64,000 nt of DNA from Bradyrhizobium sp. SK17 (lineage in GTDB: Bacteria > Pseudomonadota > Alphaproteobacteria > Rhizobiales > Xanthobacteraceae): assembly GCF_002831585.1 (NCBI RefSeq), contig NZ_CP025113.1, forward strand, positions 5,657,001 to 5,721,000, given 5' to 3'. The notes beneath the pieces are model-generated. The model did no database searches, was not told where the DNA came from, and saw only the letters and a program-made list of their open reading frames with translations. Within the stretch, counting starts at the first letter, position 1. Every line of letters starts with the position of its first letter. Made by a program: the position numbers and the translations under genes. Positions 27,905 to 37,662 of the stretch are shown one piece after another.

Positions 27905-28018
27905 TGTGCGATTATCTGCATCAGGTCATGCCATTTTATGCCGATTATTGCACCAATCAAGCGGACTATATCGAGCCCGCGATCTGGATCGCCAACTTGG
28001 ATCTGAAGGACATCTCCT

Positions 28019-28846
28019 ATGGCAAAGACTTTCCTCATCACGGGCGTCTCGTCCGGCTTCGGCCGCGCGTTGGCCGAAGCCGCGTTGCGTGACGGCCACG
28101 CCGTCGCGGGCACCGTGCGCAACGAGAGCGACAGGCGGAGCTTCGAAGCGCTCGGCGAAGGCGCGCACGCGATCGTTCTCGATGTCACCAACTTCGCGGC
28201 GATCGCGCCCGCCGTCGCCGAGGTCGAGAATACGGTCGGCGCGATCGACGTTCTCGTCAACAATGCCGGCTATGGTCACGAGGGCATTCTGGAAGAATCG
28301 TCAATCGACGACCTGCGACGCCAGTTCGAGGTCAACGTCTTCGGCGCGGTGGCGATGATTCAGGCGGTGCTGCCTCACATGCGCAAGCGACGCGCCGGGC
28401 ATGTCCTCAACATCACATCGATGGGCGGGATCATCACGATGCCCGGCCTTAGCTACTATCACGGCAGCAAATTCGCGCTGGAGGGAATCTCCGAAACCCT
28501 TGGCAAGGAAGTCAATGACCTCGGCATCAAGGTCACGGCGGTCGAGCCCGGCAGCTTCCGCACCGACTGGGCCGGACGATCGATGGTACGGGCAGAACGA
28601 TCGATTACAGACTATGACCCCCTCATCGAACCGATCCGCAAACGCCGCATGGAAATGAGTGGCCGGCAGCTTGGCGATCCCACGAAGGCCGCGCAGGCCA
28701 TGCTGAAACTCGCACTGTCGGCCGATCCGCCCGCGCACCTGCTGCTCGGCAGCGATGCTGTTCGGCTGGTTGAAGACAAGATGAAACTGTTGCAAGCCGA
28801 ATTCGCTGCGTGGAAGAGCGTTTCGCTTTCCACCGACATTGCCTGA
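28019..28846 (+). CDS. Short-chain dehydrogenase/reductase
   Basis: 275 residues. NAD(P) motif TGVSSGFG at 9-16, NNAG at 81-84, catalytic Ser134 in NITSMGG and Tyr147/Lys151 in YYHGSK. An Arg-rich stretch after the first beta-alpha unit (TVRNESDRRSFE) suggests NADP preference. It oxidises or reduces a carbonyl of unknown substrate. Divergently transcribed from the LysR regulator, a common arrangement for this subgroup. Confidence 0.88.
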   Translation: MAKTFLITGVSSGFGRALAEAALRDGHAVAGTVRNESDRRSFEALGEGAHAIVLDVTNFAAIAPAVAEVENTVGAIDVLVNNAGYGHEGILEESSIDDLRRQFEVNVFGAVAMIQAVLPHMRKRRAGHVLNITSMGGIITMPGLSYYHGSKFALEGISETLGKEVNDLGIKVTAVEPGSFRTDWAGRSMVRAERSITDYDPLIEPIRKRRMEMSGRQLGDPTKAAQAMLKLALSADPPAHLLLGSDAVRLVEDKMKLLQAEFAAWKSVSLSTDIA

Positions 28847-28902
28847 GTAGCATCGGTCGACGCGGCGGTCCGTCATGGCAGGCGTACCGCCGCGTCTCGA
28901 CG

Positions 28903-29162
28903 TTAGCTCGCGGCCACCCGGGTCCAGAGATAGCGCGCGTCCGACTCCTTCTCCTCGTTGCGACTGCCATCGGTCTGCTCACCGCGACAAAGCCGCGCGC
29001 CTCGTAGAAGCGGCGCGCCCGTGCGTTACGCTGGAAGGTCCAGAGTTGCCGCCGGTCCGCGAGCCAGGGCAGCGCATGATCGAATGCGGCGCGATGCACC
29101 CTTGCATCGACGTCCATGTCGGCCAGCGCGAGCCGCCTAATACTCAATGCCGAACTCGTCAT
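28903..29162 (-). pseudogene. GNAT acetyltransferase remnant, internal deletion plus frameshift
   Basis: The N-terminus (SIRRLALADMDVDARVHRAAFD) matches the start of GNAT proteins, and the C-terminal strand LWTFQRNARARRFYEARGFVAV is typical of the last motif, but the roughly 60-80 residues between them, including the acetyl-CoA-binding motif, are missing. After GFVAV the frame is off by one: reading the next frame gives EQTDGSRNEEKESDARYLW, ending in TAA at 28903. Both lesions together make it inactive. Its start overlaps the end of the nnr gene by 26 bases. Confidence 0.7.
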
Positions 29163-30636
29163 AGAGCCGGCGGAACACGGCCGGCAGCACCTCGGTGAGG
29201 TCCTCGGCGATCAGACCGGGCCCGGCCTCGCTGGCGCCCTCGCCATGGAGCCAGACGCCGATGCTGGCCGCCTCGAACGCCGCGACGCCCTGCGCCAGGA
29301 AGCCCGCGATGATGCCTGACAGCACGTCGCCGGCGCCGGCGGTGGCGAGCCAGGGCGGTGCATTGGCGGCGATGGCGGCGCGGCCGTCGGGCGAGGCGAT
29401 CACCGTATCGGCGCCCTTCAGCAGCACCACCGCGCCGGAACGCTCCGCCGCCGCGCGCACGCGCTCGAGCTTGGAGCGGCCGGGATATTTGTTGGAGATA
29501 TCGCTGAACAGCCGCGGAAACTCGCCCTCATGCGGGGTGAGCACCACCCCGAGACCGTCGGATGCCTTGATCGCCTCGAACAGCCGGTCCGGCGAGCCGG
29601 CAAAGCTCGTCAGCGCATCGGCGTCGAGCACCAGATGTCGCTGCGCCGTGAGCGCGGTGTGGACGAAGTCGCGGGTGCGCGCGCTGACGCCGGCACCGGG
29701 GCCGATCACGCAGGCATTGAGGCGCTTGTCGTCGAGTAGCTCGGCAAATTGGATCGGGTTGTCGACCGGGCGCACCATCACCGCGGTCAGCGCCGCCGCG
29801 TTGACCGCAAGCGCATCGCGCGGCGAGACCAGCGTCACGAGACCTGCGCCGGCGCGCAGCGCCGCCCGCGCCGCGAGCCGGGCCGCCCCGGTCGAGGCGA
29901 GATCGCCGGACACCACGACAGCGTGACCCCTTGCATATTTGTGGCCATCGATCCGCGGCACCGGGAACGACCAGCGCCAGGCCTGCGGCAGGTTCTCCGT
30001 GGTCAGGGGCTTGATCTCGTCGAGCACCTGCGGATCGATGCCGATATCGGCGACGCGCACCCGGCCGCAATAGATCCGGCCCGGCAGCAGCAGATGCGCG
30101 GGCTTCTTGCGGAAGAAGGTGACGGTTTCGGTCGCCTGCACGGCCGCGCCCATGACAGCACCTGACGTGCCGTTGACGCCGCTCGGCAGGTCGACCGCCA
30201 GCACCGGCGTACCGTTGGTGTTGATGGCCGCGATCATCTCCAGCGGATCGCCCTTCACCGGACGATTGAGGCCGGCACCGAACAGCGCGTCGATGATCAG
30301 CGCCGGCTTGCCGAGCGCCTGCGGGTTGAACGGCAGCACCGGATATTTCCAGCCCTTCGCCGCGAGCGCCGCATCGCCCTGTAGGCTGTCGCGCTCGCAG
30401 AGCAGGATCACCGAGACCTCCCGACCGCGTGCGGCGAGTTCGGCGGCAGCGACAAAACCGTCACCGCCATTGTTGCCGCGGCCGGCGACCACGACGATCG
30501 GCCCCTCCTCGACCAGGTCCATCGCGGCTTCAGCGACCGCCTGACCCGCGCTCATCATCAATGCGAAGCCCGGCGTGCCGGCTGCGATGGTCAGCCGGTC
30601 GGCACGCTCCATCTCGGTGGTGGTCAGAACGTCCAT
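29137..30636 (-). CDS. nnr: Bifunctional NAD(P)H-hydrate epimerase / dehydratase
   Basis: 499 residues combining both NAD(P)H repair activities. N-terminal YjeF_N Rossmann epimerase: VVAGRGNNGGDGFVAA (residues about 48-63) and ALFGAGLNRPVKG, DLPSGVNG. C-terminal ribokinase-like dehydratase: KYARGHAVVVSG, VIGPGAG, LTPHEGEFPRLF and the active-site NAPPWLATAGAGDVLSG. It repairs hydrated NADH/NADPH. Sitting next to glnB is a common alphaproteobacterial arrangement, though it is transcribed away from it. Confidence 0.93.
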   Translation of the reverse strand: MDVLTTTEMERADRLTIAAGTPGFALMMSAGQAVAEAAMDLVEEGPIVVVAGRGNNGGDGFVAAAELAARGREVSVILLCERDSLQGDAALAAKGWKYPVLPFNPQALGKPALIIDALFGAGLNRPVKGDPLEMIAAINTNGTPVLAVDLPSGVNGTSGAVMGAAVQATETVTFFRKKPAHLLLPGRIYCGRVRVADIGIDPQVLDEIKPLTTENLPQAWRWSFPVPRIDGHKYARGHAVVVSGDLASTGAARLAARAALRAGAGLVTLVSPRDALAVNAAALTAVMVRPVDNPIQFAELLDDKRLNACVIGPGAGVSARTRDFVHTALTAQRHLVLDADALTSFAGSPDRLFEAIKASDGLGVVLTPHEGEFPRLFSDISNKYPGRSKLERVRAAAERSGAVVLLKGADTVIASPDGRAAIAANAPPWLATAGAGDVLSGIIAGFLAQGVAAFEAASIGVWLHGEGASEAGPGLIAEDLTEVLPAVFRRLYDEFGIEY

Positions 30637-30729
30637 GCCGAATCCTCAATCGCTTCGCCTTTTCGAGAGGCAATTCCTGCGACGTTCGCAGAGTTTGTAC
30701 TGGCCGACTGCATACGGATTGATCTATTT

Positions 30730-30797
30730 GCCTATTTGTTAGGCGTGGATATCATAGCCTATCTGGTTCGATATCAGCCGACTGCCTGTTAAAAGGC
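30730..30797. promoter_or_regulatory. Paired palindromes upstream of the glnB promoter, candidate NtrC sites
   Basis: GCCTATTTGTTAGGC (30730-30744) and GCCTGTTAAAAGGC (30784-30797) share GCC and GGC ends and lie 54 bases apart, about five helical turns, roughly 36 and 90 bases upstream of the sigma-54-type promoter. They do not match the enteric NtrC consensus closely. An activator-binding role is inferred from placement. Confidence 0.4.
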
Positions 30798-30830
30798 TGA
30801 TAACATTCCAAAATCGGGGACCTTAACAAC

Positions 30831-30849
30831 TTGGCATAGACCCTGCTTT
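30831..30849 (+). promoter_or_regulatory. Sigma-54-type promoter of glnB
   Basis: TTGGCATAGACCCTGCTTT has GG (30833-30834) and GC (30845-30846) exactly ten bases apart, with TGGCA and GCTTT flanks, as in RpoN promoters. glnB of Bradyrhizobium japonicum is known to be NtrC-regulated, which fits. Confidence 0.75.
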
Positions 30850-30852
30850 TGA

Positions 30853-31329
<477 letters not shown>

Positions 31330-31370
31330 GGGCGGTGCTATCCGGATTTTCTGACGGCAAAAGAGAAAAA

Positions 31371-31388
31371 AGGCTGCTTCGGCAGCCT
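31371..31388 (+). terminator. Hairpin between glnB and glnA
   Basis: AGGCTGC-TTCG-GCAGCCT, a 7-bp stem with a stable UUCG-type loop, followed by a T-rich but interrupted tail. It may reduce read-through from glnB into glnA or stabilise the glnB 3' end. Confidence 0.5.
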
Positions 31389-31480
31389 GATTTCGTTTGA
31401 GTAGTCACACGAACCCGCCAAAAGCGGGAATAACGTCGCCCACCGCCGGAAACCGACCCGCACATCCATAAGGGGTATTC

Positions 31481-32890
31481 ATGAAGACCGCCAAAGACGT
31501 CCTGAAATCGATCAAGGACAACGACGTCAAATACGTCGACCTGCGCTTCACCGATCCGCGCGGCAAGTGGCAGCACGTCACCTTCGACGTCAGCATGATC
31601 GACGACGAGATCTTCGCCGAGGGCACGATGTTCGACGGCTCGTCGATCGCCGGCTGGAAGGCGATCAATGAATCCGACATGTGCCTGATGCCCGACCCGG
31701 TCACCGCGACGATCGACCCGTTCTTCGCCGAGACCACCATGGTCATCACCTGCGACGTGCTCGAGCCGACCACCGGCGAGCCCTACAACCGCGATCCCCG
31801 CGGCATCGCCAAGAAGGCCGAGGCGATGGTGAAGTCGATGGGCGTGGGCGACACCGTGTTCGTCGGCCCCGAGGCCGAGTTCTTCGTGTTCGACGACGTG
31901 CGCTATTCGGCCGACCCCTACAACACCGGCTTTCGCCTCGACTCCTCCGAGCTGCCGATCAACTCCTCGACCGAGTATGAAGGCGGCAATCTCGGCCACC
32001 GCATCCGCACCAAGGCCGGCTACTTCCCGGTGCCGCCGCAGGACAGCGTGCAGGACATGCGCTCCGAGATGCTCGGCGCGATGGCCAAGATGGGCGTCAA
32101 GGTCGAGAAGCACCACCACGAAGTGGCATCCGCCCAGCACGAGCTCGGCATGAAGTTCGACACGCTGACGCTGATGGCCGACCAGATGCAGGTCTACAAA
32201 TACTGCATCCACCAGGTCGCCCACATCTACGGCAAGACCGCCACCTTCATGCCGAAGCCGGTCTATGGCGATAACGGCTCGGGCATGCACGTGCACCAGT
32301 CGATCTGGAAGGACGGCAAACCGACCTTCGCCGGCAACAAGTATGCCGACCTGTCGGAGACCTGCCTGCACTACATCGGCGGCATCATCAAGCACGCCAA
32401 GGCGATCAACGCCTTCACCAACCCGTCGACCAACTCCTACAAGCGTCTGGTCCCGGGCTACGAGGCGCCGGTGCTGCTCGCCTACTCCGCGCGCAACCGT
32501 TCGGCCTCCTGCCGCATCCCCTACACCGCGAACCCGAAGGCCAAGCGCGTCGAGGTGCGTTTCCCCGACCCGATGGCCAATCCCTATCTCGGCTTCGCCG
32601 CGATGCTGATGGCCGGCCTCGACGGCATCAAGAACAAGATCGATCCGGGTCCGGCGATGGACAAGGATCTCTACGACCTGCCGAAGGAAGAGCTGAAGCA
32701 GATCCCGACCGTCTGTGGTTCGCTGCGTGAGGCGCTCGAGAGCCTCGACAAGGACCGTGCCTTCCTCAAGAACGGCGGCGTGTTCGATGACGACTTCATC
32801 GACGCCTATATCGAGCTGAAGATGACCGAGGTCGCCCGTTTCGAAATGACCCCGCACCCGGTCGAGTTCGAGATGTACTACTCGCTGTAA
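31481..32890 (+). CDS. glnA: Glutamine synthetase type I
   Basis: 469 residues. Makes glutamine from glutamate, ammonia and ATP; forms dodecamers in the cytoplasm. The type I signature FDGSSIAGW (51-59), the ATP-binding [16 protein letters not shown] (259-274), the NRSASCRIP loop, and the adenylylation site Tyr398 in DLYDLP are all present, so the enzyme is expected to be shut off by GlnE adenylylation under PII control. Preceded by 151 bases after glnB, with a hairpin between; it may use both glnB read-through and its own promoter. Confidence 0.98.
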   Translation: MKTAKDVLKSIKDNDVKYVDLRFTDPRGKWQHVTFDVSMIDDEIFAEGTMFDGSSIAGWKAINESDMCLMPDPVTATIDPFFAETTMVITCDVLEPTTGEPYNRDPRGIAKKAEAMVKSMGVGDTVFVGPEAEFFVFDDVRYSADPYNTGFRLDSSELPINSSTEYEGGNLGHRIRTKAGYFPVPPQDSVQDMRSEMLGAMAKMGVKVEKHHHEVASAQHELGMKFDTLTLMADQMQVYKYCIHQVAHIYGKTATFMPKPVYGDNGSGMHVHQSIWKDGKPTFAGNKYADLSETCLHYIGGIIKHAKAINAFTNPSTNSYKRLVPGYEAPVLLAYSARNRSASCRIPYTANPKAKRVEVRFPDPMANPYLGFAAMLMAGLDGIKNKIDPGPAMDKDLYDLPKEELKQIPTVCGSLREALESLDKDRAFLKNGGVFDDDFIDAYIELKMTEVARFEMTPHPVEFEMYYSL

Positions 32891-32912
32891 GCTCAACGGC
32901 ACTCACGAATGC

Positions 32913-32947
32913 GAAAGGCGCTTCCACCGGAAGCGCCTTTCGTTTTT
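32913..32947 (+). terminator. Intrinsic terminator of glnA
   Basis: GAAAGGCGCTTCC (32913-32925) and GGAAGCGCCTTTC (32929-32941) form a 13-bp stem, followed by GTTTTT. Confidence 0.9.
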
Positions 32948-32961
32948 GTGCTGGGATATCT

Positions 32962-33044
32962 GTAGGATGGGTAGAGCGCAGCGAAACCCATCATCTCTGA
33001 CCTTGCACTGGGCGATGGGTTTCGCTGCGCTCTACCCATCCTAC
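32962..33044. repeat. Palindromic repeat R1, perfect copy
   Basis: A perfect 31-base inverted repeat: left arm 32962-32992 begins GTAGGATGGGTAGAGCGCAG, right arm 33014-33044 is its exact complement, with a 21-base spacer. Related copies lie at 34486-34570 and 36824-36906. Confidence 0.92.
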
Positions 33045-33071
33045 GAAGGTCTTCCTCTGCGACCGTCGCGG

Positions 33072-33335
33072 CTACACCTTGGCCTTCGCGACCCGTCGGC
33101 CGCCGGCGTCGAGTGCACCGAATTTGCCCGCAATCATGTCCGGCGTCGGCATCATGCCGCCGAGCGACCAGCTCGCCGGCTCGCCTTCCTCGATCTTGAC
33201 CCAGACGTTGCGGCGGAAGTCCGGGTCCCCCTGGCCCTCGACCTCGACCATGAGATCGGTGACGCGTTCGAGCAGTTTCTTCTTCTGTGCCACGTCGAAG
33301 ATGCCGCGGACGGTGGAAATGGTGATGTAAGGCAT
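33072..33335 (-). CDS. 4-oxalocrotonate tautomerase-family protein
   Basis: 87 residues starting Met-Pro-Tyr-Ile-Thr, so Pro1 is free after methionine removal and can act as the catalytic base of this superfamily. The helix QKKKLLERVTDLMVEVEG and the NVWVKIEEGEPASWSLGG segment fit the tautomerase fold. It is longer than 4-OT (62 residues) and closer to the extended members with unknown substrate. Divergent from the GlxA-like regulator. Confidence 0.8.
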   Translation of the reverse strand: MPYITISTVRGIFDVAQKKKLLERVTDLMVEVEGQGDPDFRRNVWVKIEEGEPASWSLGGMMPTPDMIAGKFGALDAGGRRVAKAKV

Positions 33336-33487
33336 GGTCTCTCTCCATTGCTGAGGTGGTGACAACGCAGCGAAGATGGACCAGCGCGGGGCGATCAGGC
33401 AGTGGCCGATCAGACAGAGATCGGGCAATATCCGCCATGGCCTGATCGCGCCGATCGGGTAGGATGACGGCAACATCAGGAGGTCCC

Positions 33488-34465
33488 ATGAAGCTTGCGA
33501 TCCTCGCGCTGGAAGGCTGCATGCAATCGGCAGTCGCCGGCATCGCCGACATCCTCACCCTCGGCAACCATGTGATGGCGCTGCGCGGCGGCAAGGCACG
33601 CTTCAGCTGGCAGACGCTCTCGCTTGACGGCAAGGCGGTGCGCGCGGGCGGCGGCAAGCTCGTCGCCGTCGATGGCGCCATCAGCAGGCGGACGAGCTTC
33701 GACGCGATCATCGTGCCGGGCAGCCTGGTCGATCACCTCACCGCCGAGCGCCTGCAACCGCAATATGACCGCGCCGGCGCCTGGCTGCGCCAGCAGCACG
33801 CCAGCGGCCGGCTGATCGGCGCGTTCTGTAGCGGCGTGCTGCTGCTCGCCAATGCCGGGCTGCTCGACGGCCGCCGCGCCACCATCACCTGGTGGCTGCA
33901 AAGCGAACTGCGCCGCCGCCACCCGAGGATCGATCTCGCCAGCGACGCCGTCATCACCCAGGCCGACCGCCTGGTCTGCGCCGCCGGCCCGATGTCGTGG
34001 GTCGATCTGCTGCTGCGGCTGATCGAGCTGGTCGAAGGCCCCGAGGTCGCGAAGGTCTGCGCCGACTATGCCGTGATCGACACCGCGCAGCGCACCCAGG
34101 CGATCTTCATGCCACTCGGTTACATGCTCGCGCAGGACCCGCTGCTGATCAAGGCGGACATGCTGGTGCGCCGCACCGGCAAGGCGCCGATCACGGTGCG
34201 TAGCCTCGCGCAGGCGCTGGGCCTCAGCGAACGCACGCTGAACCGCCGCTTCCGCGAATTGACCCACGAGCCGCCGCAGGCCTTCATCACGCGCCGCCGC
34301 GTCGAGCACGCCCGCACGCTGCTGGAGACGACGACGCAGCCGATCAAGACGATCGCCCGCGCCACCGGCTACGAGGACGAGAGCAGCTTTCGCAAGGCCT
34401 TTCGCAAGCTCACGCTGACATCGCCGCAAGCCTACCGCGCGCAGCGATCAATGCGCGCGGCGTGA
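33488..34465 (+). CDS. GlxA-like AraC-family regulator with DJ-1/PfpI domain
   Basis: 325 residues from the ATG at 33488, preceded by AGGAGG. The N-terminal DJ-1/PfpI domain (about 1-190) has the nucleophile-type Cys114 in GAFCSGVLLLA. The C-terminal AraC double helix-turn-helix (about 215-320) ends with PIKTIARATGYEDESSFRKAF. Such regulators often respond to metabolites such as carnitine, betaine or arginine. It is divergent from the tautomerase gene, which is a possible target. Confidence 0.88.
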   Translation: MKLAILALEGCMQSAVAGIADILTLGNHVMALRGGKARFSWQTLSLDGKAVRAGGGKLVAVDGAISRRTSFDAIIVPGSLVDHLTAERLQPQYDRAGAWLRQQHASGRLIGAFCSGVLLLANAGLLDGRRATITWWLQSELRRRHPRIDLASDAVITQADRLVCAAGPMSWVDLLLRLIELVEGPEVAKVCADYAVIDTAQRTQAIFMPLGYMLAQDPLLIKADMLVRRTGKAPITVRSLAQALGLSERTLNRRFRELTHEPPQAFITRRRVEHARTLLETTTQPIKTIARATGYEDESSFRKAFRKLTLTSPQAYRAQRSMRAA

Positions 34466-34485
34466 GGGCGCGAGATGAGGATCGC

Positions 34486-34570
34486 GTAGGATGGGTGAGC
34501 GCAGCGAAACCCATCGTCTTCGCTTCGCGATGCCTGGTTGATGGGTTTCGCTGCGCTCTACCCATCCTGC
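34486..34570. repeat. Palindromic repeat R1, second copy
   Basis: Left arm begins GTAGGATGGGTGAGCGCAGC (one base deleted relative to the perfect copy), right arm ends CTCTACCCATCCTGC. It lies between the convergent glxA-like and solute-binding protein genes. Confidence 0.9.
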
Positions 34571-34579
34571 AGTTCAGCA

Positions 34580-35647
34580 CTACACCCGAAACAGCTTCGC
34601 GTACTTCGCCTTGATCTCCTCGCTCTGCGCCTGCACCTGGGCCGGATCGGCCTTCAGCATTTTCAGCTTGTCGAGCGGCACGTGGCCGGCTTTCTCCTTC
34701 ACCTTGGCGTGGAACGAGCGGTGCGCGAACTCGTCGGCCAGCATCTGCTGGGTCTCGGCACTGAAGAAGAAGCTCTGGAACAGCCGCGCCGCGTTCGGGT
34801 TCGGCGCGTTCTTGAAGACGCCGCTCGGCACGATGATCAGCGGCGCGCCCTCTGCCGGATACACCACCTCGACCGGCTTGCCCTGGTCCCTGGCCAGTAT
34901 GAGGTTGTAGTCGTTGCCATCGGCCATGACGGCCCGCTCGCCGAGCAGGATCTTCTTCGGTGGATCGGCGGCCGACTGCACCTGCATCACCCGCTGCTGC
35001 GACAGCTTTTCCAGGTACGGCCAGCCGAGATCGCGCGCCAGCACGAAGGTCGCGGTCATGATCGCGCCGGAATAGCCCGGATGACCCTTGACGATCTTGC
35101 CACGCCATTTCGGATCGAGCAGGTCGGCGTAGCTCCTCGGCGCCTCCTCGCGCTTCACCTGCTCGGTGTTGTAGCCGATCACCTCGAACCAGGCGCAGGA
35201 TGTCGCCGACATGCCGTCGGGATCGATCTGGTCGGCGGGAAAATGCTTCGCAACCTCTTCGGGCAGGTAGGCCGCGAGCCAGTCGTTCTTCTTCCAGTCG
35301 AGATAATGCGCCGGATCGGTCGAGTTGGCGACGTCGACGGCGTTGATGCCACTACCCTGCTCCTGCGCGATGCGCTGGAAAATCCGTTCGGCGCCGGAGC
35401 GCTCGACGCGAACGCTGATGCCCGGATATTTCTGCTCGAAGTCACGCGCCAGACGCTCGGCCGTATTCAGCTCCAGCGCGCTGTAGAACGAGATCTTGCC
35501 TTCCTTCTTGGCGGCCGCGATCAGCTCCGGCGTCACGGCTTCGGCGGGCGGCGCCGCGGCGCGCAGCGGTTCGGCAAATACCATGCCGGCTGCGGTCGCG
35601 GCCGTCACCTTGAGCCAGTCGCGTCGCGACCATTTGCGGTCCTGCAT
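34580..35647 (-). CDS. ABC transporter solute-binding protein, iron/polyamine-type family 1
   Basis: 355 residues with a twin-arginine signal (SRRDWLKVTAATAAGMVFA). The mature sequence follows the family-1/6 binding-protein layout: ELIAAAKKEGKISFYSAL at the start, RFEKYPGI-like region VERSGAERIFQRI, WFEVIGYNTEQV, and SYADLLDPKWRGKI, ending in a charged helix. It binds a ligand such as ferric iron or an anionic metabolite in the periplasm. No permease or ATPase gene is adjacent, so it is an orphan receptor here. Confidence 0.85.
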   Translation of the reverse strand: MQDRKWSRRDWLKVTAATAAGMVFAEPLRAAAPPAEAVTPELIAAAKKEGKISFYSALELNTAERLARDFEQKYPGISVRVERSGAERIFQRIAQEQGSGINAVDVANSTDPAHYLDWKKNDWLAAYLPEEVAKHFPADQIDPDGMSATSCAWFEVIGYNTEQVKREEAPRSYADLLDPKWRGKIVKGHPGYSGAIMTATFVLARDLGWPYLEKLSQQRVMQVQSAADPPKKILLGERAVMADGNDYNLILARDQGKPVEVVYPAEGAPLIIVPSGVFKNAPNPNAARLFQSFFFSAETQQMLADEFAHRSFHAKVKEKAGHVPLDKLKMLKADPAQVQAQSEEIKAKYAKLFRV

Positions 35648-35740
35648 TCAAAACTCCCTGCCATCGGGCCGTTGACCGGCCGCGCCATTGTTGCGCCAGC
35701 ATAGCGCGCAGGATCGACCGAGCCAACGGACTGCGACCAA

Positions 35741-36799
35741 TCACCGCCAGCTTTGGCGCAGCATTCGCATCCAGTTGTCGAAGGCGATCTTGCGCAACGT
35801 GGCCTCATCGAAGCCGTGCGCGCGCAACGCCTGGATCAGGTTCTGGAGCTGGCTTGCATCCCTGAGCGGGTGCGGCATCGTCGCGCCATCGAAGTCCGAT
35901 CCCAGCGCGACGTGATCGTCACCCATCCGTTCGACCAGATAGCCGAGATGCGCGACGACCGTCTCGATCGGAATGTCCGGATCGCGGTGTCCGTCCGGGC
36001 GCACCTCGGACACGCTGAAATTGAAGCCGACGACGCCACCCGATGCCTTGACGGCATCGAGCTGCCGGTCGGTCAGGTTGCGGGTCGCGGGGCAGATCGC
36101 ATGCGCGCAGGCGTGAGTGGCCACGATGGGCGCGGTGCTGATCGCCACCAGATCCCAGAAGCCGCGTTCGTTGAGGTGGGCTGCGTCCACCATGATCCCG
36201 AGTTCGTTGCAGGCCTTCACCAGCGCCTTCCCGGCATCGGTCAGGCCGGGGCCGGTGTCCGGCGACCGCGGATAGGCGAACGGCACGCCGTGACCGAAGA
36301 TGTTGGGCCGGCTCCACACCGGACCGAGCGAACGCAGGCCGCGCGAATGGAGCCGCGCCAGCCCGTCCAGATCGGCGTCGATCGCCTCGGCGCCCTCGAG
36401 ATGCAGCACGATTGCAAACGCCGCATCGCGCCGCGCCGCCTCGATCTCGTCCACGGTCGTCGCAAAGCGAATCCGTCCGTTGGCGCGTCCAACCAGGCGT
36501 TCCAGCGCGCTCAACTGGGCATCGATGGTGCGGCGGGCGTAGGCCGCGTCGAGCGGCTCGGCAAGTCGCACCTCGTATCCATCGGCAGTTTGCGAGAAGT
36601 CGCCTTGTCGCGGATGTTCTGCCTTGGCGTACATCGCGAACAGGCCACCGACCATGCCGCCTTCCCGGGCGCGCGGCAGATCGAGATGGCCCTCCTCGGA
36701 GCGCACGAGAAAATCGCGGCCGCCCTCGCGGTATTCAACGAGGTGCTGGGCCGCGTCATTGTGCCCGTCGAAGATCGCGACTTTGCTGCTTTCCTGCAT
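35741..36799 (-). CDS. Membrane-dipeptidase family (M19) hydrolase
   Basis: 352 residues from the ATG at 36799; a GTG one codon earlier is possible and no strong ribosome site favours either. The renal-dipeptidase fold carries zinc ligands HND in FDGHNDAAQ, Glu in LHLEGAEAI, His in VDAAHLNERGF and ATHACAHA, and the terminal SDFDGA. It cleaves dipeptides, in some members D-amino acid dipeptides or beta-lactams. It is downstream of the GST gene with repeat R1 copy 3 between. Confidence 0.9.
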   Translation of the reverse strand: MQESSKVAIFDGHNDAAQHLVEYREGGRDFLVRSEEGHLDLPRAREGGMVGGLFAMYAKAEHPRQGDFSQTADGYEVRLAEPLDAAYARRTIDAQLSALERLVGRANGRIRFATTVDEIEAARRDAAFAIVLHLEGAEAIDADLDGLARLHSRGLRSLGPVWSRPNIFGHGVPFAYPRSPDTGPGLTDAGKALVKACNELGIMVDAAHLNERGFWDLVAISTAPIVATHACAHAICPATRNLTDRQLDAVKASGGVVGFNFSVSEVRPDGHRDPDIPIETVVAHLGYLVERMGDDHVALGSDFDGATMPHPLRDASQLQNLIQALRAHGFDEATLRKIAFDNWMRMLRQSWR

Positions 36800-36823
36800 C
36801 ACGTCGTTCTCTTATCGCAGCCA

Positions 36824-36906
36824 GTAGCACGGGTAGAGCACAGCGAAACCGATCATTTTCACCACAGAAAGATTTGATGGGTTTCGCTGCGCTCTACCCA
36901 TCCTAC
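36824..36906. repeat. Palindromic repeat R1, third copy
   Basis: The right arm matches the perfect copy over its length and ends CTACCCATCCTAC at 36906. The left arm (from 36824, GTAGCACGGGTAGAGCACAG) has several changes, so it is decaying. It lies between the GST and dipeptidase genes, which are on the same strand. Confidence 0.88.
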
Positions 36907-36926
36907 ACAGCCTGTAAGCACCGCCC

Positions 36927-37574
36927 TCAGTCTGATTTCGCGGTGTTGACCGCCAATTGCGCCGCGAATGCCCGCTGGTAGGCGGGCCGCGCTTCGCCAC
37001 GGCCGACATAGGCAGCGAGCTTCGGATGCCCGTTGAGCATGCCCGAAGGCTTCAGCCGCAGCAGCACCGACGCCATCATCAGGTCGCTGGCGCTGAACGC
37101 ACCATCGAGCCAATCGGCATCGCCGAGACGCTCCGAAAGCTGGTCCAACCGCTGCCGGACGCGATCCTTGACCAGCAGCAGGCGCGCCTCGTGCCACGAC
37201 TTGTCGCGCTCGAACAGCCACGCGGTCGAGAATTCGAGGATCGGCGGCTCCACCGTGTTGAGCGCGGCAAACATCCATGCGATCGCGCGTGCCCGGGCAT
37301 TCGCATCGTCAGGGAGCAAGCCTTTGTGGCGCTCGGCGAGATGGAGCACGATCGCCCCCGTCTCGAACAGCGCGAGGTCGTCCTCTTGATAGGTGGGGAT
37401 CTGGCCGAACGGATGAATCGCCAGATGCGCGGGCTCCTTCATCGCGGCAAACGATACGAGACGCACCTCGTAAGGCAGGCCGAGTTCTTCAAGTGCCCAC
37501 CGCACCCGCGTATCCCGCGCCAATCCCTTGCCGCCATCCGGCGACCGCTCAAAGGCGGTGATGGTGATGGTCAT
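36927..37574 (-). CDS. Glutathione S-transferase family protein
   Basis: 215 residues from the ATG at 37574, with GGGGAGG seven bases upstream. Thioredoxin-like N-terminal domain (ITITAFERSPDGGKGLARDTRVRWALEE), FGQIPTYQEDDLALFETGAIVLHLAE with the glutathione-binding Glu-Thr/Ser pair, then the helical C-terminal domain with DWLDGAFSASDLMMASVL. The N-terminal Ser or Cys nucleophile position is not obvious. Possibly co-transcribed with the dipeptidase gene downstream. Confidence 0.85.
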   Translation of the reverse strand: MTITITAFERSPDGGKGLARDTRVRWALEELGLPYEVRLVSFAAMKEPAHLAIHPFGQIPTYQEDDLALFETGAIVLHLAERHKGLLPDDANARARAIAWMFAALNTVEPPILEFSTAWLFERDKSWHEARLLLVKDRVRQRLDQLSERLGDADWLDGAFSASDLMMASVLLRLKPSGMLNGHPKLAAYVGRGEARPAYQRAFAAQLAVNTAKSD

Positions 37575-37662
37575 GATTGGCCTCCCCGGCGAACTCATTG
37601 GCTGCGCCACAACGGCCGCGGTCGGGATGATCGCCGCCTGCGCTTGTCAGTGAGTCCCGATG

